From Variovorax sp. V213 (lineage in GTDB: Bacteria > Pseudomonadota > Gammaproteobacteria > Burkholderiales > Burkholderiaceae_C): 64,000 nt of DNA. The stretch spans positions 993,001 to 1,057,000 of the forward strand of contig NZ_AP028664.1 in NCBI RefSeq assembly GCF_041154455.1. The letters run 5' to 3'. The notes below the pieces were generated by a model. It was not told the DNA's origin, made no database searches, and was given only the letters and a program-made list of their open reading frames with translations. The position numbers and the translations under genes were made by a program. This document shows, in pieces, positions 26,415-35,409 of this stretch; the first letter of the stretch is position 1, and each line of letters opens with the position of its first letter.

Positions 26415-27623
26415 ATGAAGCAAGCGCTGACCGCTCTGGTTCTTTGTTGTGCCGTGCTGGGTCCGGCCTTCGGGCAGGCGCAGCCGCCGGCCGCACCCGC
26501 AACCCCGTCCGCCACCGCCGCACCGGCGCCGGCCGCGGGCGGCATCCGCGGCCAGAACATCTTCGAGGTCAAGCCCGAAGCCAGCGCCGACCCCAACTAC
26601 GCGAACCAGACCAACGGCGAGCGCATGAAGGTGCAGCCCGGCAACAACGCGCCCATGTGGCGCCAGGTGGGGCAGGGCGTGACCGGCTACAGCAGCCTGC
26701 CGAAGAGCGAAGCGCCCGAGGCCGGCAACCTGATCCAGCCTTTCGTGCAGTACCCGGGTTCGCGCTTCACCAACGCGGGCGAAGCCTGGCGCCAGGTGCG
26801 CAACGACTGGATCATTCCCTACGGCGCGGCGCTGCTGTTCGTCGTGCTGCTGGCACTGGCCATTTTCTACTTCACGCGCGGCCCCATTCGCCTGCACGGC
26901 CAGGAAACCGGCCGCAAGATCGAACGCTTCACGCCCTTCGAGCGGGCCACGCATTGGTCGAACGCCATCGCGTTCGTCACGCTCGCGATCTCCGGCCTCG
27001 TGATGGCCTTCGGCAAGTTCTTCCTCCTGCCGTGGATGGGTGCCACGCTGTTCGGCTGGATTGCCTACGCGCTCAAGAATGTCCACAACTTCGTCGGACC
27101 GCTGTTTGTGGTGACGATTGTGTTCATGGTCTTCACCTTCATTCGCGACAACATTCCGCGCGCCATGGACCTGAAATGGCTCGCGCGTTTCGGCGGCCTC
27201 TTCGGCGGCACGGAAGTGCCGTCGCACCGCTTCAACGCGGGCGAGAAGGTGGTGTTCTGGGGCGGCGTGCTGTTCCTCGGCTTCTTCGTCATCGGCTCGG
27301 GGCTCTTCCTGGACAAGCTGCTGCCGGGCTTCGTCTACACGCGCGGCGAGATGCAGGTGGCGCACATGGTCCACGGCATCGCGACCCTGCTGATGATCGC
27401 GATGATCATGGGCCACATCTACATCGGCACGCTCGGCATGACGGGCGCCTACAAGGCCATGCGCACCGGCTACGTCGACGAGACCTGGGCCAAGGAACAC
27501 CACGAACTCTGGTACGACGACATCGTCGCGGGCAAGATCCCGGCGCAGCGCTCGGTGCCGGACGGCTCCGCGGTGCCGCCTGCCGCCCGGCCCGCGATAC
27601 CCGCCGAAGGAACGCCCTCATGA
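26415..27623 (+). CDS. fdhC: formate dehydrogenase cytochrome b subunit
   Basis: Membrane gamma subunit of 402 residues. After a signal peptide (cleavage near GQAQ) and a long Ala/Pro-rich periplasmic part (to about 125) come four or five membrane helices; heme ligands are likely among HW in RATHWSNAIAF, NVHNFVGP, VAHMVHGIA and GHIYIGTLG. It delivers electrons from formate to the quinone pool. Compared with E. coli FdnI (about 217 residues), it has an N-terminal extension of some 150 residues, the longer form seen in many Proteobacteria. Overlaps the next gene by 4 bases. Confidence 0.92.
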   Translation: MKQALTALVLCCAVLGPAFGQAQPPAAPATPSATAAPAPAAGGIRGQNIFEVKPEASADPNYANQTNGERMKVQPGNNAPMWRQVGQGVTGYSSLPKSEAPEAGNLIQPFVQYPGSRFTNAGEAWRQVRNDWIIPYGAALLFVVLLALAIFYFTRGPIRLHGQETGRKIERFTPFERATHWSNAIAFVTLAISGLVMAFGKFFLLPWMGATLFGWIAYALKNVHNFVGPLFVVTIVFMVFTFIRDNIPRAMDLKWLARFGGLFGGTEVPSHRFNAGEKVVFWGGVLFLGFFVIGSGLFLDKLLPGFVYTRGEMQVAHMVHGIATLLMIAMIMGHIYIGTLGMTGAYKAMRTGYVDETWAKEHHELWYDDIVAGKIPAQRSVPDGSAVPPAARPAIPAEGTPS

Positions 27624-28033
27624 AAAAGCCGACGCTCTCTTTGAATTTCTGCGCGCTGGTGCTCGCGCTGGCCGCGCCCGTGGCGTGGGCCAAGCTCCCT
27701 CCGCCTGCCACTCCCGAGGCCAAGGCCAAGGCCGCCGAAGCCGCCGCCAAGACTGCCTGGAGCGCCAAGGTCGATGCCTACAAGCTCTGCCAGGCGCAGG
27801 ACCGCGTGGCGGCCAAGTACCGTGCAAGTGCGGCTTCGGCCGCCAAGCCGGCGCCGGCGGCAGTTGCCACGCCGCCCTGCACCGACCCCGGCCCCTTCGC
27901 CTTTGCGCCGCCGCCGGACGCGAAGCCGATCGAAGCTGCGGGCGCGCACTCGCCGGCCACCACCGCCGCATCGCCGCCCAGCACAGTGCAGCCTGACGCC
28001 ACCGTCAATCCGGCGCCGAAGAAGGCGCAGTGA
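27620..28033 (+). CDS. small secreted protein between fdhC and fdhD
   Basis: A 137-residue exported protein of unknown function. A signal peptide (LNFCALVLALAAPVAWA) is followed by an Ala/Lys-rich helix (PEAKAKAAEAAAKTAWSAKVD), two cysteines (YKLCQAQDR and TPPCTDPGPF) that could form a disulfide, then a low-complexity Pro/Ala/Thr tail. The ATG overlaps the fdhC stop, and the stop overlaps fdhD (GTGA), so it is locked inside the operon. A periplasmic partner of FdhC or of the electron-transfer complex is a guess. Confidence 0.6.
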   Translation: MKKPTLSLNFCALVLALAAPVAWAKLPPPATPEAKAKAAEAAAKTAWSAKVDAYKLCQAQDRVAAKYRASAASAAKPAPAAVATPPCTDPGPFAFAPPPDAKPIEAAGAHSPATTAASPPSTVQPDATVNPAPKKAQ

Positions 28034-28905
28034 CAACGCCGCCGCTGCCGTTGCCGCTGCCACGTCTTACCCAGGCCCGCGCCGCGCTGACGCGCGAGGT
28101 CGAGGTCGTCGATGAGCACGGTGCCCGCGGCACGGTCTCCATTCCTGCCGAACGCGATCTCACGGTGTACGTGGACCGGCGCGAACTCGTCACGCTGATG
28201 ACGCTGGGCGCCCAGCCCGAACTGCTGGTGCTCGGCTACCTGCTGAACCAGCGTCTCATCGAATCGGCCGGCGACGTCGAATCGGTCACGGTCGACTGGG
28301 AGGTGGGGGCCGCCGCGGTCAGGACGCACGCCGGCATCGACCGCATCGAGGAGCGCACCGCCAAGAAGGTGGTGACCACCGGCTGCGGCCAGGGCAGCGT
28401 GTTCGGCGACCTGATGGCTGACATCGACAGTCTCCGGCTGCCGCCCACGCGCATGACGCAGGCGCAGCTCTATGCGCTGGTCAACGCCATCCGGCTCCAG
28501 GAGAGCACCTACAAGTCGGCCGGGTCGGTGCACGGCTGCGCGCTGTTCACGCTCGAGCCCGGCGGTGCCGAGGCCACGATGCACTGCTTCGTCGAGGACG
28601 TGGGCCGCCACAACGCCATCGACACCATCGCGGGTTGGTGCGCCATGCAGCCGCAGGGCGCGCTGGCCGGCGACCGGGTTTTCTATACCACCGGCCGGCT
28701 CACGAGCGAAATGGTGATCAAGTCGGCGCAGATGGGCGTGCCCATCGTGGTTTCGCGCAGCGGCATCACGCAGATGGGCCACGAGGTGGCCACGCGTGTC
28801 GGCCTGTGCGCCATCGGCCGCGCGACCAACCGGCACTTCGTCTGCTACGCGGGTGTCGATCGGCTGGTGCTGCAGCCGGAACTCGCGCGCCGAAGTCCGG
28901 CCTAA
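28030..28905 (+). CDS. fdhD: formate dehydrogenase sulfurtransferase FdhD
   Basis: Cytosolic accessory enzyme (291 residues) that transfers sulfur from a cysteine desulfurase to the molybdenum cofactor, required for active FDH. It shows VSIPAERDLTVYVDRREL, LLVLGYLLNQRLIE, the loop VVTTGCGQGSVFGD and HGCALFTLEPGGAEA, then VEDVGRHNAIDTIAG and FYTTGRLTSEMVIKSAQMG. The active loop has one Cys (TGCGQG) rather than the CxxC of E. coli FdhD; many family members do the same. The GTG at 28030 overlaps the preceding stop. As the only fdhD here it may serve both FDHs. Confidence 0.93.
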   Translation: MTTPPLPLPLPRLTQARAALTREVEVVDEHGARGTVSIPAERDLTVYVDRRELVTLMTLGAQPELLVLGYLLNQRLIESAGDVESVTVDWEVGAAAVRTHAGIDRIEERTAKKVVTTGCGQGSVFGDLMADIDSLRLPPTRMTQAQLYALVNAIRLQESTYKSAGSVHGCALFTLEPGGAEATMHCFVEDVGRHNAIDTIAGWCAMQPQGALAGDRVFYTTGRLTSEMVIKSAQMGVPIVVSRSGITQMGHEVATRVGLCAIGRATNRHFVCYAGVDRLVLQPELARRSPA

Positions 28906-28973
28906 GGCTGTTCACCCCTTGCGGTAAGCCCCTGAAAGGCGCCGGCGCCCGTGCGTCGGCTATCGTCTCGCCC

Positions 28974-31490
28974 ATGAATGCCTCCCTTCGCCTTGGCTGG
29001 CGCACCCTCTGGCGCGATCTGCGTGCCGGCGAGTTGCGCCTCTTGATCGTCGCCGTGCTGCTGGCCGTGGCCGCGCTCACGGCGGTCGGCTTCTTTGCCG
29101 ATCGGCTTCAGGGCGGATTGCAGCGCGATGCGCGGCAATTGCTCGGCGGCGACGCCGTGGTCGTGAGCGACAACCCCACGCCCCCGGCCTTCATTGCGCA
29201 AGCCCGCGCGTTCGGCCTGCAGGGCACCGGCACCTACGGCTTCCCGACCATGGCGCGCGCCGACGATGCCCAGGGCGGCGCCAGCAAGCTGGTGGCGCTC
29301 AAGGCCGTGACGGCTGGATATCCGTTGCGCGGCAGCCTGCAGACTGCCAGCACCGCCGAGGCGCCCGGCACCATCACGCGCGACATTCCATCGCCGGGCG
29401 AGGTGTGGGTCGATGCCTCGCTGCTCGATTCGCTGGGGCTCAAGGTGGGCGATCCGCTTCTTCTTGGCGACACCAGTTTGCGCATCGGCCGGGTGATCAC
29501 GCTCGAACCGGATCGCGGTGCAGGCTTCATGAGCTTTTCGCCACGCGTGCTGCTCAACCAGGCGGACGTGCCGCGCACCGGCCTCGTCCAGCCCGCGAGC
29601 CGCGTGGGCTACCGGTATGCGGTGGCGGGCGACGATGCAGCCGTCAAGCGCTTCACCGAATGGGCCGAGGCGGCGATCAAGAAGGGCGAGCTGCGCGGCG
29701 TGCGGCTCGACTCCTTCGAAGGCGGTCGGCCCGAGATGCGCCAGACGCTGGACCGCGCCGAGAAATTCCTGAGCCTGATCGCACTGCTCGCGGCGCTGCT
29801 GTCGGCCGTGGCCGTGGCGCTGGCCGCACGCGGCTTCGCGGCCGGCCACCTCGACGACTGCGCCATGCTGCGCGTGCTCGGCCAGAGCCAGCGCACCATC
29901 GCGCTGGCCTACTCGTTCGAGTTCGCGGTCGTCGGCCTCGTGGCCAGCAGCCTCGGCGTGGCGATCGGCTTCGGCGTGCACTACGTCTTCGTGGTGCTGC
30001 TCGCGGGGCTGGTCGAAACGGCGCTGCCCGCGGCCACCTTGTGGCCCGTGGCATTCGGCCTCGGCATGGGGCTTACGCTGCTGTTCGCCTTTGGCCTGCC
30101 GCCGGTGCTGCAGCTGGCCAGGGTGCCTCCGCTGCGCGTGATCCGGCGCGACGTCGGCGGGCTCAAGCCCGCGTCGCTCGCGGTGCTGGGCATCGGCGTG
30201 GCCGGCTTCGCGGCCTTGCTGATTGCGGCCAGCAGCGACCTGAAGCTGGGGCTGATTGCCGTGGGCGGCTTCGCGGGCGCCGTCGCCGTGTTTGCGCTGC
30301 TGAGCTGGCTGGCGGTGAAGGTGCTGCGCCGCAGCGTCAATGAAACCACCGCGCCGCGCTGGCTGGTGCTGGCCACGCGCCAGATCTCGGCGCGCCCGGC
30401 CTACGCGGTGGTGCAGGTCAGCGCGCTTGCAGTGGGCCTGCTGGCCCTGGTGCTGCTGGTCCTGCTGCGCACCGACCTGGTCGCGAGCTGGCGTAAGGCC
30501 ACGCCGCCCGATGCGCCCAACCGCTTCGTGATCAACGTCATGCCCGACCAGAGCACCGCGTTCCAGAAGTCGCTGCGCGATGCCGGCGTGAGCAAGTTCG
30601 ACTGGTACCCGATGATCCGCGGCCGGCTGGTGGCCGTGAACGGCAAGCCGGTGTCGCCCGACGACTACGTGGAAGACCGCGCCAAGCGGCTGGTAGACCG
30701 CGAGTTCAATCTCAGCAACAGCGTGCAGGCGCCGCCGCACAACACCGTCGTGGCGGGCGTGTGGAAGGCCGATGCACCGGGTGAAGTAAGCGTGGAAGAA
30801 GGCCTGGCGGAGACCCTCGGCCTGAAGCTCGGCGACACGCTGCGCTTCGACATCGGCGGCATGCAGAACGATGCGCGCATCACCTCGCTGCGCAAGGTCG
30901 ACTGGGGCTCGCTGCATGCCAACTTCTTCGTGATGTACACGGTGGCCGCGTTGCCCGACGTCCCGGTGACCTACATGGGCGCCTTTCGCGCGCCCGAGAC
31001 CCGCGGCTTCGACAACGCGCTGGTGCGCAGCTACCCCAACGTGACCAACGTCGACATGAGCGCCACCATCAACCAGGTGCAACGCGTGCTCGACCAGGTG
31101 ATCCGCGCGGTCGAGTTCCTGTTCGGCTTCACGCTCGCCGCGGGGCTGGTGGTGCTGTTTGCCGCGGTCACCGCCACGCGCGAAGAGCGCGCACGCGAGT
31201 TCGCCGTGATGCGCGCGGTGGGCGCGCGGGCCAGCCTGCTGCGCCAGGTGCAGCGCGCCGAGCTCGTGGGCGTCGGTTTGCTCGCGGGCTTCCTGGCGAG
31301 CGTCGTGGCCTCGGCCATCGGCTGGGGCCTGGCGCGCTACGTGTTCGACTTCACCTGGACCGCGTCGCCCATCGTGCCGGTGGCCGGTGCGCTCGCGGGC
31401 GCGGTGCTGGCGCTGGCCGCGGGCTGGTGGGGGCTGCGCGACGTGCTGCGCAGGCCGGTGGTCGATACGCTGCGGCGGGCGGCGGAGTGA
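28974..31490 (+). CDS. FtsX-like ABC transporter permease (YbbP type)
   Basis: Large inner-membrane permease of 838 residues with two FtsX domains. MNASLRLGWRTLWRDLRAGEL starts the N-terminal helix, followed by a soluble periplasmic domain, a first helix group (KFLSLIALLAALLSAVAVALAA), a second soluble region (residues 490-650), and the last FtsX group with ATREERAREFAVMRAVGARAS. E. coli YbbP (804 aa) has this shape and works with the ATPase YbbA; no ATPase gene is next to it here. The hexamer TATCGT 7 bases before the ATG could be a -10. It may export a lipid or peptide; unknown. Confidence 0.85.
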   Translation: MNASLRLGWRTLWRDLRAGELRLLIVAVLLAVAALTAVGFFADRLQGGLQRDARQLLGGDAVVVSDNPTPPAFIAQARAFGLQGTGTYGFPTMARADDAQGGASKLVALKAVTAGYPLRGSLQTASTAEAPGTITRDIPSPGEVWVDASLLDSLGLKVGDPLLLGDTSLRIGRVITLEPDRGAGFMSFSPRVLLNQADVPRTGLVQPASRVGYRYAVAGDDAAVKRFTEWAEAAIKKGELRGVRLDSFEGGRPEMRQTLDRAEKFLSLIALLAALLSAVAVALAARGFAAGHLDDCAMLRVLGQSQRTIALAYSFEFAVVGLVASSLGVAIGFGVHYVFVVLLAGLVETALPAATLWPVAFGLGMGLTLLFAFGLPPVLQLARVPPLRVIRRDVGGLKPASLAVLGIGVAGFAALLIAASSDLKLGLIAVGGFAGAVAVFALLSWLAVKVLRRSVNETTAPRWLVLATRQISARPAYAVVQVSALAVGLLALVLLVLLRTDLVASWRKATPPDAPNRFVINVMPDQSTAFQKSLRDAGVSKFDWYPMIRGRLVAVNGKPVSPDDYVEDRAKRLVDREFNLSNSVQAPPHNTVVAGVWKADAPGEVSVEEGLAETLGLKLGDTLRFDIGGMQNDARITSLRKVDWGSLHANFFVMYTVAALPDVPVTYMGAFRAPETRGFDNALVRSYPNVTNVDMSATINQVQRVLDQVIRAVEFLFGFTLAAGLVVLFAAVTATREERAREFAVMRAVGARASLLRQVQRAELVGVGLLAGFLASVVASAIGWGLARYVFDFTWTASPIVPVAGALAGAVLALAAGWWGLRDVLRRPVVDTLRRAAE

Positions 31491-31519
31491 GTAGCTGAAT
31501 CTTCCTGTCCAATAGCGGC

Positions 31520-31744
31520 ATGGAATATCCACCGAACGAACTTGCAGAACGGCTGACCGAGCTCGAGATCAAGTCGAGCTATGCCGAAGACCTGCTGGAG
31601 CAGCTGAACATGACGATCTACCGTCAACAGCAGCAGATCGACAGCCTGATTCTTCAGGTCACGCAGCTGAAGCTGCAGAGCCAGAACGCGGGGCAGGAGG
31701 GGGCGGCGCGCAACTTGCGCGATGAGCTGCCGCCGCATTACTGA
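31520..31744 (+). CDS. slyX: SlyX family protein
   Basis: A 74-residue coiled-coil protein. It shows the SlyX pattern: AERLTELEIKSSYAEDLLEQLN then RQQQQIDSLILQVTQLKLQ, and the typical end LRDELPPHY. Its function is unknown; SlyX genes often neighbour slyD in Enterobacteria. Here it stands alone between a permease and a convergent hemolysin-III family gene. Confidence 0.9.
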   Translation: MEYPPNELAERLTELEIKSSYAEDLLEQLNMTIYRQQQQIDSLILQVTQLKLQSQNAGQEGAARNLRDELPPHY

Positions 31745-31861
31745 GGGCTATCTGTTCGGGGCGCGATCACGCCGACGGGGGACATTCGCGGAGGGGAGTG
31801 CCCGGTGGCCTGCGCACGCACCCCGAATTGCACGGCCCCCAACAGGCCCCAGGAAGAAGGA

Positions 31862-32566
31862 TCAGCCGTGCGAGTGCCAGAGCACGGCGAAGAAGTGGCA
31901 GGTGCTGCCGGCCAGCACGAACAGGTGCCATACCGAATGGGCAAAGCGCACCTTGTTGTCGAACAGGAAGACCACCGCACCGGCCGTGTAGAAGAGCCCG
32001 CCGGCCACCAGCCAGCCCAGCCCCGCGGGCGACATGCGCTCGTACAGCGGCACCGCCGCCATCAACGCCATCCAGCCCATGGCCACGTAGAGCCCGGTCG
32101 ACCACAGCGGATGCCGCAGCCGGTTGAACAGCTTGGCGCCCACCCCCAGCGCGGCCGCAGCGCAAATGGCCCCGAACAGGGTCCAGCCCCAGGGCCCGCG
32201 CAGCACGCCGAACAGGAAGGGCATGTAGCTGCCCGCAATGAAAAGGTAGATGGCTGCGTGGTCGAGCCGGTTGAACCACGCCTTGGCCCTGCCCATGGGC
32301 AGCGCGTGGTATAGCGTGGAAATCAGGTACAGCACGATGGCCGTGCCCGCGAAAAGCGATGCACCGACGATGCTCGCGGCCTGGCCCTTCTGGGCGGCGC
32401 TGTAGACCAGGATGGGCAGCGAGGCAATGGCCAGCAGCAGGCCGAGGCCGTGGCTCAGCGCATTGAAGATTTCCTCCAGCGCGGTCTGGTCGCGGGTCAG
32501 GGGAGGCCGCTTGTCCGCGTGGACCGGAAGGGCTTGCTGCAGTTGCATCGGGTGTCGATTCGTCAT
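31862..32566 (-). CDS. hemolysin III / YqfA family membrane protein
   Basis: A seven-helix membrane protein of 234 residues in the PAQR-like hemolysin III family. The conserved parts are EEIFNALSHGLGLLLAIA, STLYHALPMGRAKAWFNRLDHAAIYLFIAG and the late VWHLFVLAGSTCHFFAVL with the metal-site His residues of the PAQR fold. No haemolytic role is implied; physiological function is unclear. ATG at 32566 is preferred, giving MTNRHPMQLQQ; a start at 32602 is also in frame. The 117-base gap 31745-31861 holds no clear feature. Confidence 0.85.
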   Translation of the reverse strand: MTNRHPMQLQQALPVHADKRPPLTRDQTALEEIFNALSHGLGLLLAIASLPILVYSAAQKGQAASIVGASLFAGTAIVLYLISTLYHALPMGRAKAWFNRLDHAAIYLFIAGSYMPFLFGVLRGPWGWTLFGAICAAAALGVGAKLFNRLRHPLWSTGLYVAMGWMALMAAVPLYERMSPAGLGWLVAGGLFYTAGAVVFLFDNKVRFAHSVWHLFVLAGSTCHFFAVLWHSHG

Positions 32567-32629
32567 TGGGAACAGAACCTCCTGGATCGGGCTTGGTTCC
32601 ACGACTTCCGTGCAAACCGGAAAGTCATG

Positions 32630-33184
32630 TTACTTGACCTGCTGTTTGCCCAATTTGCGTGCCAATGTGCGCCGATGCATGCCGAGACGCCGCGCGGTCT
32701 CGGAGATGTTGAAGCCGGTCTCGGCCAGCGTCTCGTGGATGCGCTCCCATTCGAGCGTCTTGATCGAGGTCGATCGGTTGGTCAGTTCCACCTCGGTGGT
32801 GCCGGTGGCGCGGCCGAAGGCGGCCTCGATGTCGTCGGTGTTCGAGGGTTTGGCCAGGTAGTGGCAGGCGCCGAGCTTGATTGCCTCGACAGCCGTTGCG
32901 ATGCTGGCAAAGCCCGTGAGCACCACGATCAGCATCTTGGGGTTGTGCCGGTGCAGCATCTGCACGCAGGCCAGGCCCGAGGCCTCGCCGTTGAGCTTCA
33001 GGTCGACCACCGCATAGCCGTAGCCCGGCGCATGGGTCTGCAGCAGGGTCTCGACCTCTTCGGCATTGCTCGCGTGCGTGACCGCGTAGCCGCGGCGCTC
33101 GAACGACTTGCCGAGCGTGCGCGCGAAGGCCGCGTCGTCTTCGACGATCAGCAACTGGCGCTCGGCTTCAGCGGTTTGCGTCAT
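32630..33184 (-). CDS. regA: redox response regulator RegA/PrrA/ActR type
   Basis: A 184-residue regulator of the RegA family. The N-terminal receiver begins RQLLIVEDDAAFARTLGKSF, with the phosphoacceptor Asp in AVVDLKLNGEASGL, Thr in VVLTGFASIATAV and Lys in YLAKPSN. The C-terminal Fis-type helix-turn-helix is NISETARRLGMHRRTLARKLG. RegA controls respiratory oxidases, energy and carbon genes. It overlaps the kinase gene by 17 bases and ends the cyo chain. RegBA-family genes are usually found alone or beside senC. Confidence 0.92.
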   Translation of the reverse strand: MTQTAEAERQLLIVEDDAAFARTLGKSFERRGYAVTHASNAEEVETLLQTHAPGYGYAVVDLKLNGEASGLACVQMLHRHNPKMLIVVLTGFASIATAVEAIKLGACHYLAKPSNTDDIEAAFGRATGTTEVELTNRSTSIKTLEWERIHETLAETGFNISETARRLGMHRRTLARKLGKQQVK

Positions 33185-34607
33185 GGGCTTTCGCTTTTTC
33201 GATGGCGTCGATGGCTGGAGTCTCTTCGCCTGCTTCTTCGTCGTCGTCTTCCTCTTCTTCCAGCACGATGGCCGCGAGAGGCAGCGTGATGGCCACGATG
33301 GCGCCGCCTCCGGGCCGGTTGTGCACCGCGACGCGGCCGCCCAGGGTGCGGGCCACGTTGACCACCAGGAACAGACCGAGCCCGCCGCCCGGCCGTCCCT
33401 TGCTCGACTGGTAGGGCTTGCCGAACTCCTTCAGGATGGACGGCAGGAACCCGGGGCCGGCATCGGTCACGGTGAGGGTCAGCGCGTCGGCGTCATGCGC
33501 CACTTCGAAGCGCAGCCAGTGCGGCGAGGCTTCCAGCGCATTGTCGAGCACGTTGCAGATCATCTGCTTGAGGGCCGAGTCGGAAACCATGGGCAGGTCC
33601 CGGCCGAAGCGGTTCTCGTAGTCGAATTCCTCGACGGGGCGCGTGGTGCGCCATTCCTCGACCAGGTCGTCGAGGAAGGTGCTCACCGTGGTCTCTTCCG
33701 ACGACTCGCCGCGCGCCTCGCCGGCGGACAGCAGGATGCCGCTCACGATGCTCTTGCAGCGCTGGATCTGCAGCTCCATCTCGGCCACTTCGGTCAGCAG
33801 CTCGGGGTCGGAGCTGAAATGCGGCAACCGGCGCCAGTCGCCGAGGATCACCGCCAGCGTGGCCAGCGGCGTGCCGAGTTCGTGCGCGGCGCCGGAGGCG
33901 AGCAGGCCCATGCGCACGATGTGCTCTTCTTCCGACGCGCGCTGGCGCAGGTCGGCCAGCCGTGCATCGCGTGCGCGCAGGTTGCGGCTGATGCGGGTGA
34001 TGAACACCACCAGCAGCGCCGCATTGAGCGCAAAGCAGATCAGCATGCCCTGCACGTAGGGGCTCCAGAGCCCGCGGTCGTGGTCGAGCGGCAGCGCGAG
34101 CGGGCGCGAGAAAAGCGCCAGCCCCGCAAAGCAGAGGCTGGTGACGACGACGATGGTCCATGTCGACCAGGCCTTGAGCAGCACCGCGCCCAGGATGACC
34201 TGCAGCAGATATAAAAAGACGAACGGATTGGTGGCGCCGCCGCTCAGGTAGAGCTGTGCGGTGAGCGTGGCCACGTCGACCAGCAGCGCGAGAAAGAGTT
34301 CGCCGTTGGTCACGCGGCGAAGGCTGCGCGAGCGCAGCAGGCTCACGCCGTTGAAGAGCGCAAGGCAGGTCAGCACCTGCAGCATGTGGTCGAGCGGCAG
34401 CCGGATGCCGAAGCCGTAATGCACCAGCAGGATGGTGGCCACCTGCCCGACCACCGCGAACCAGCGCAGCTGGATCAGCTGCTGCATGTTCTTGTGGCCG
34501 GTGGCGTTGTCCAGGCTCGCCACGCCCGCGCGGGGCGCGTGCAGTTCCCCCGCGACGGCGAGAGGCTCAGTCGTGGCGGGCATCTGGACGGGAGCTGGCT
34601 TGGGCAT
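33168..34607 (-). CDS. regB: redox sensor histidine kinase RegB/PrrB type
   Basis: A membrane histidine kinase of 479 residues. Six membrane helices (to about residue 190) hold the quinone-sensing heptad GGATNPF between helices (about 122); the H-box is GAAHELGTPLATLAV with His near 240, and the redox-active Cys corresponds to QIQRCKSIVSG. N-box DNALEASPHWL and GGLGLFLVVNVARTLGG complete the ATPase domain. The tail has an acidic run (EEEEDDDEEAGEE) not typical of the family. It responds to the redox state of the quinone pool and phosphorylates RegA. The gene overlaps SURF1 by 41 bases. Confidence 0.93.
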   Translation of the reverse strand: MPKPAPVQMPATTEPLAVAGELHAPRAGVASLDNATGHKNMQQLIQLRWFAVVGQVATILLVHYGFGIRLPLDHMLQVLTCLALFNGVSLLRSRSLRRVTNGELFLALLVDVATLTAQLYLSGGATNPFVFLYLLQVILGAVLLKAWSTWTIVVVTSLCFAGLALFSRPLALPLDHDRGLWSPYVQGMLICFALNAALLVVFITRISRNLRARDARLADLRQRASEEEHIVRMGLLASGAAHELGTPLATLAVILGDWRRLPHFSSDPELLTEVAEMELQIQRCKSIVSGILLSAGEARGESSEETTVSTFLDDLVEEWRTTRPVEEFDYENRFGRDLPMVSDSALKQMICNVLDNALEASPHWLRFEVAHDADALTLTVTDAGPGFLPSILKEFGKPYQSSKGRPGGGLGLFLVVNVARTLGGRVAVHNRPGGGAIVAITLPLAAIVLEEEEDDDEEAGEETPAIDAIEKAKAHDANR

Positions 34608-35409
34608 TGGCGGTATTTTCGCCGCTGCGGCGCCTGCGCCCCTCGCGCCAGGCGTACCCGGCGGCGCCCAGGACCATCAGCGCGAGGCCATACCAGGTGA
34701 GGGCGTAGACAAGGTGGCTGTTGGGAAAGGCGATGACCGTGAGGCCGCCGGCGGGCCAGGCAGGGGCCGTGCTGGACGAAGACGGCGCGGCATCCGCATC
34801 GACGAAGTACGGCGCCACGTTGCCGAGGCCGCGTGCGGCGGCAATGGCCTGCACGTCGCGCGAGAACCAGCGCTGCGCGGCCGGCTCGTTCTTGCGCAGG
34901 AAACCGCCCTTGGGTTCGGTGATGCGCAGCAGCCCGGTCACGGTGGTTTCGCCCTGGGGCTCGGAGGCCGCGCGCGCCGGGCGGCCCTGCGCTTCGGGTG
35001 GCACGAAGCCGCGGTTGACCAGCACGATGCTGCCATCGGCAGCGCGCAGCGGCGTCAGCACCCAGAAGCCGGCGCCCAGCCGGGTGCTGGCCTGCACCAG
35101 GGTTTCCTTGTCGTGGAGAAAGGTGCCGGCGAGGCGCACGCGCCGGTATTCGTCGGCGGCCGCGTTCACTTGCGGCCAGCGATCGCGCCCGGGCGCATCG
35201 GCGGGCGGGGCGTGCACGCGCTGTTCGACGCGGGCGATGAGATCGAGCTTCCAGGCCCGGCGCTCGACCTGCCAGGTGCCGAGCGCGAAGAAGCCGGCAA
35301 AGGCCAGTGCCGCGCAGACCGCCAGTGCCACCCGGGCCGCCGCGGAGCGCTGGCGGCTGGCCGGCGTGTCGAGGCTTGGGGTGCTGTGGTCTGGCGGCAG
35401 GGGCGTCAA
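34567..35409 (-). CDS. SURF1 family cytochrome oxidase assembly protein
   Basis: A 280-residue inner-membrane protein with two membrane helices (residues 25-50 and about 240-265), the SURF1 layout. FFALGTWQVERRAWK, VLVNRGFVPPE, GLLRITEPKGGFLRKN and WFSRDVQAIAAARGL are family landmarks. SURF1 helps insert heme a in cytochrome oxidase; in a bo3-type operon its target may be the same enzyme or a heme-A oxidase elsewhere. The start codon is an unusual TTG at 35407-35409 overlapping the cyoD stop (TTGA); no good ATG exists nearby. Confidence 0.88.
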   Translation of the reverse strand: MTPLPPDHSTPSLDTPASRQRSAAARVALAVCAALAFAGFFALGTWQVERRAWKLDLIARVEQRVHAPPADAPGRDRWPQVNAAADEYRRVRLAGTFLHDKETLVQASTRLGAGFWVLTPLRAADGSIVLVNRGFVPPEAQGRPARAASEPQGETTVTGLLRITEPKGGFLRKNEPAAQRWFSRDVQAIAAARGLGNVAPYFVDADAAPSSSSTAPAWPAGGLTVIAFPNSHLVYALTWYGLALMVLGAAGYAWREGRRRRSGENTANAQASSRPDARHD

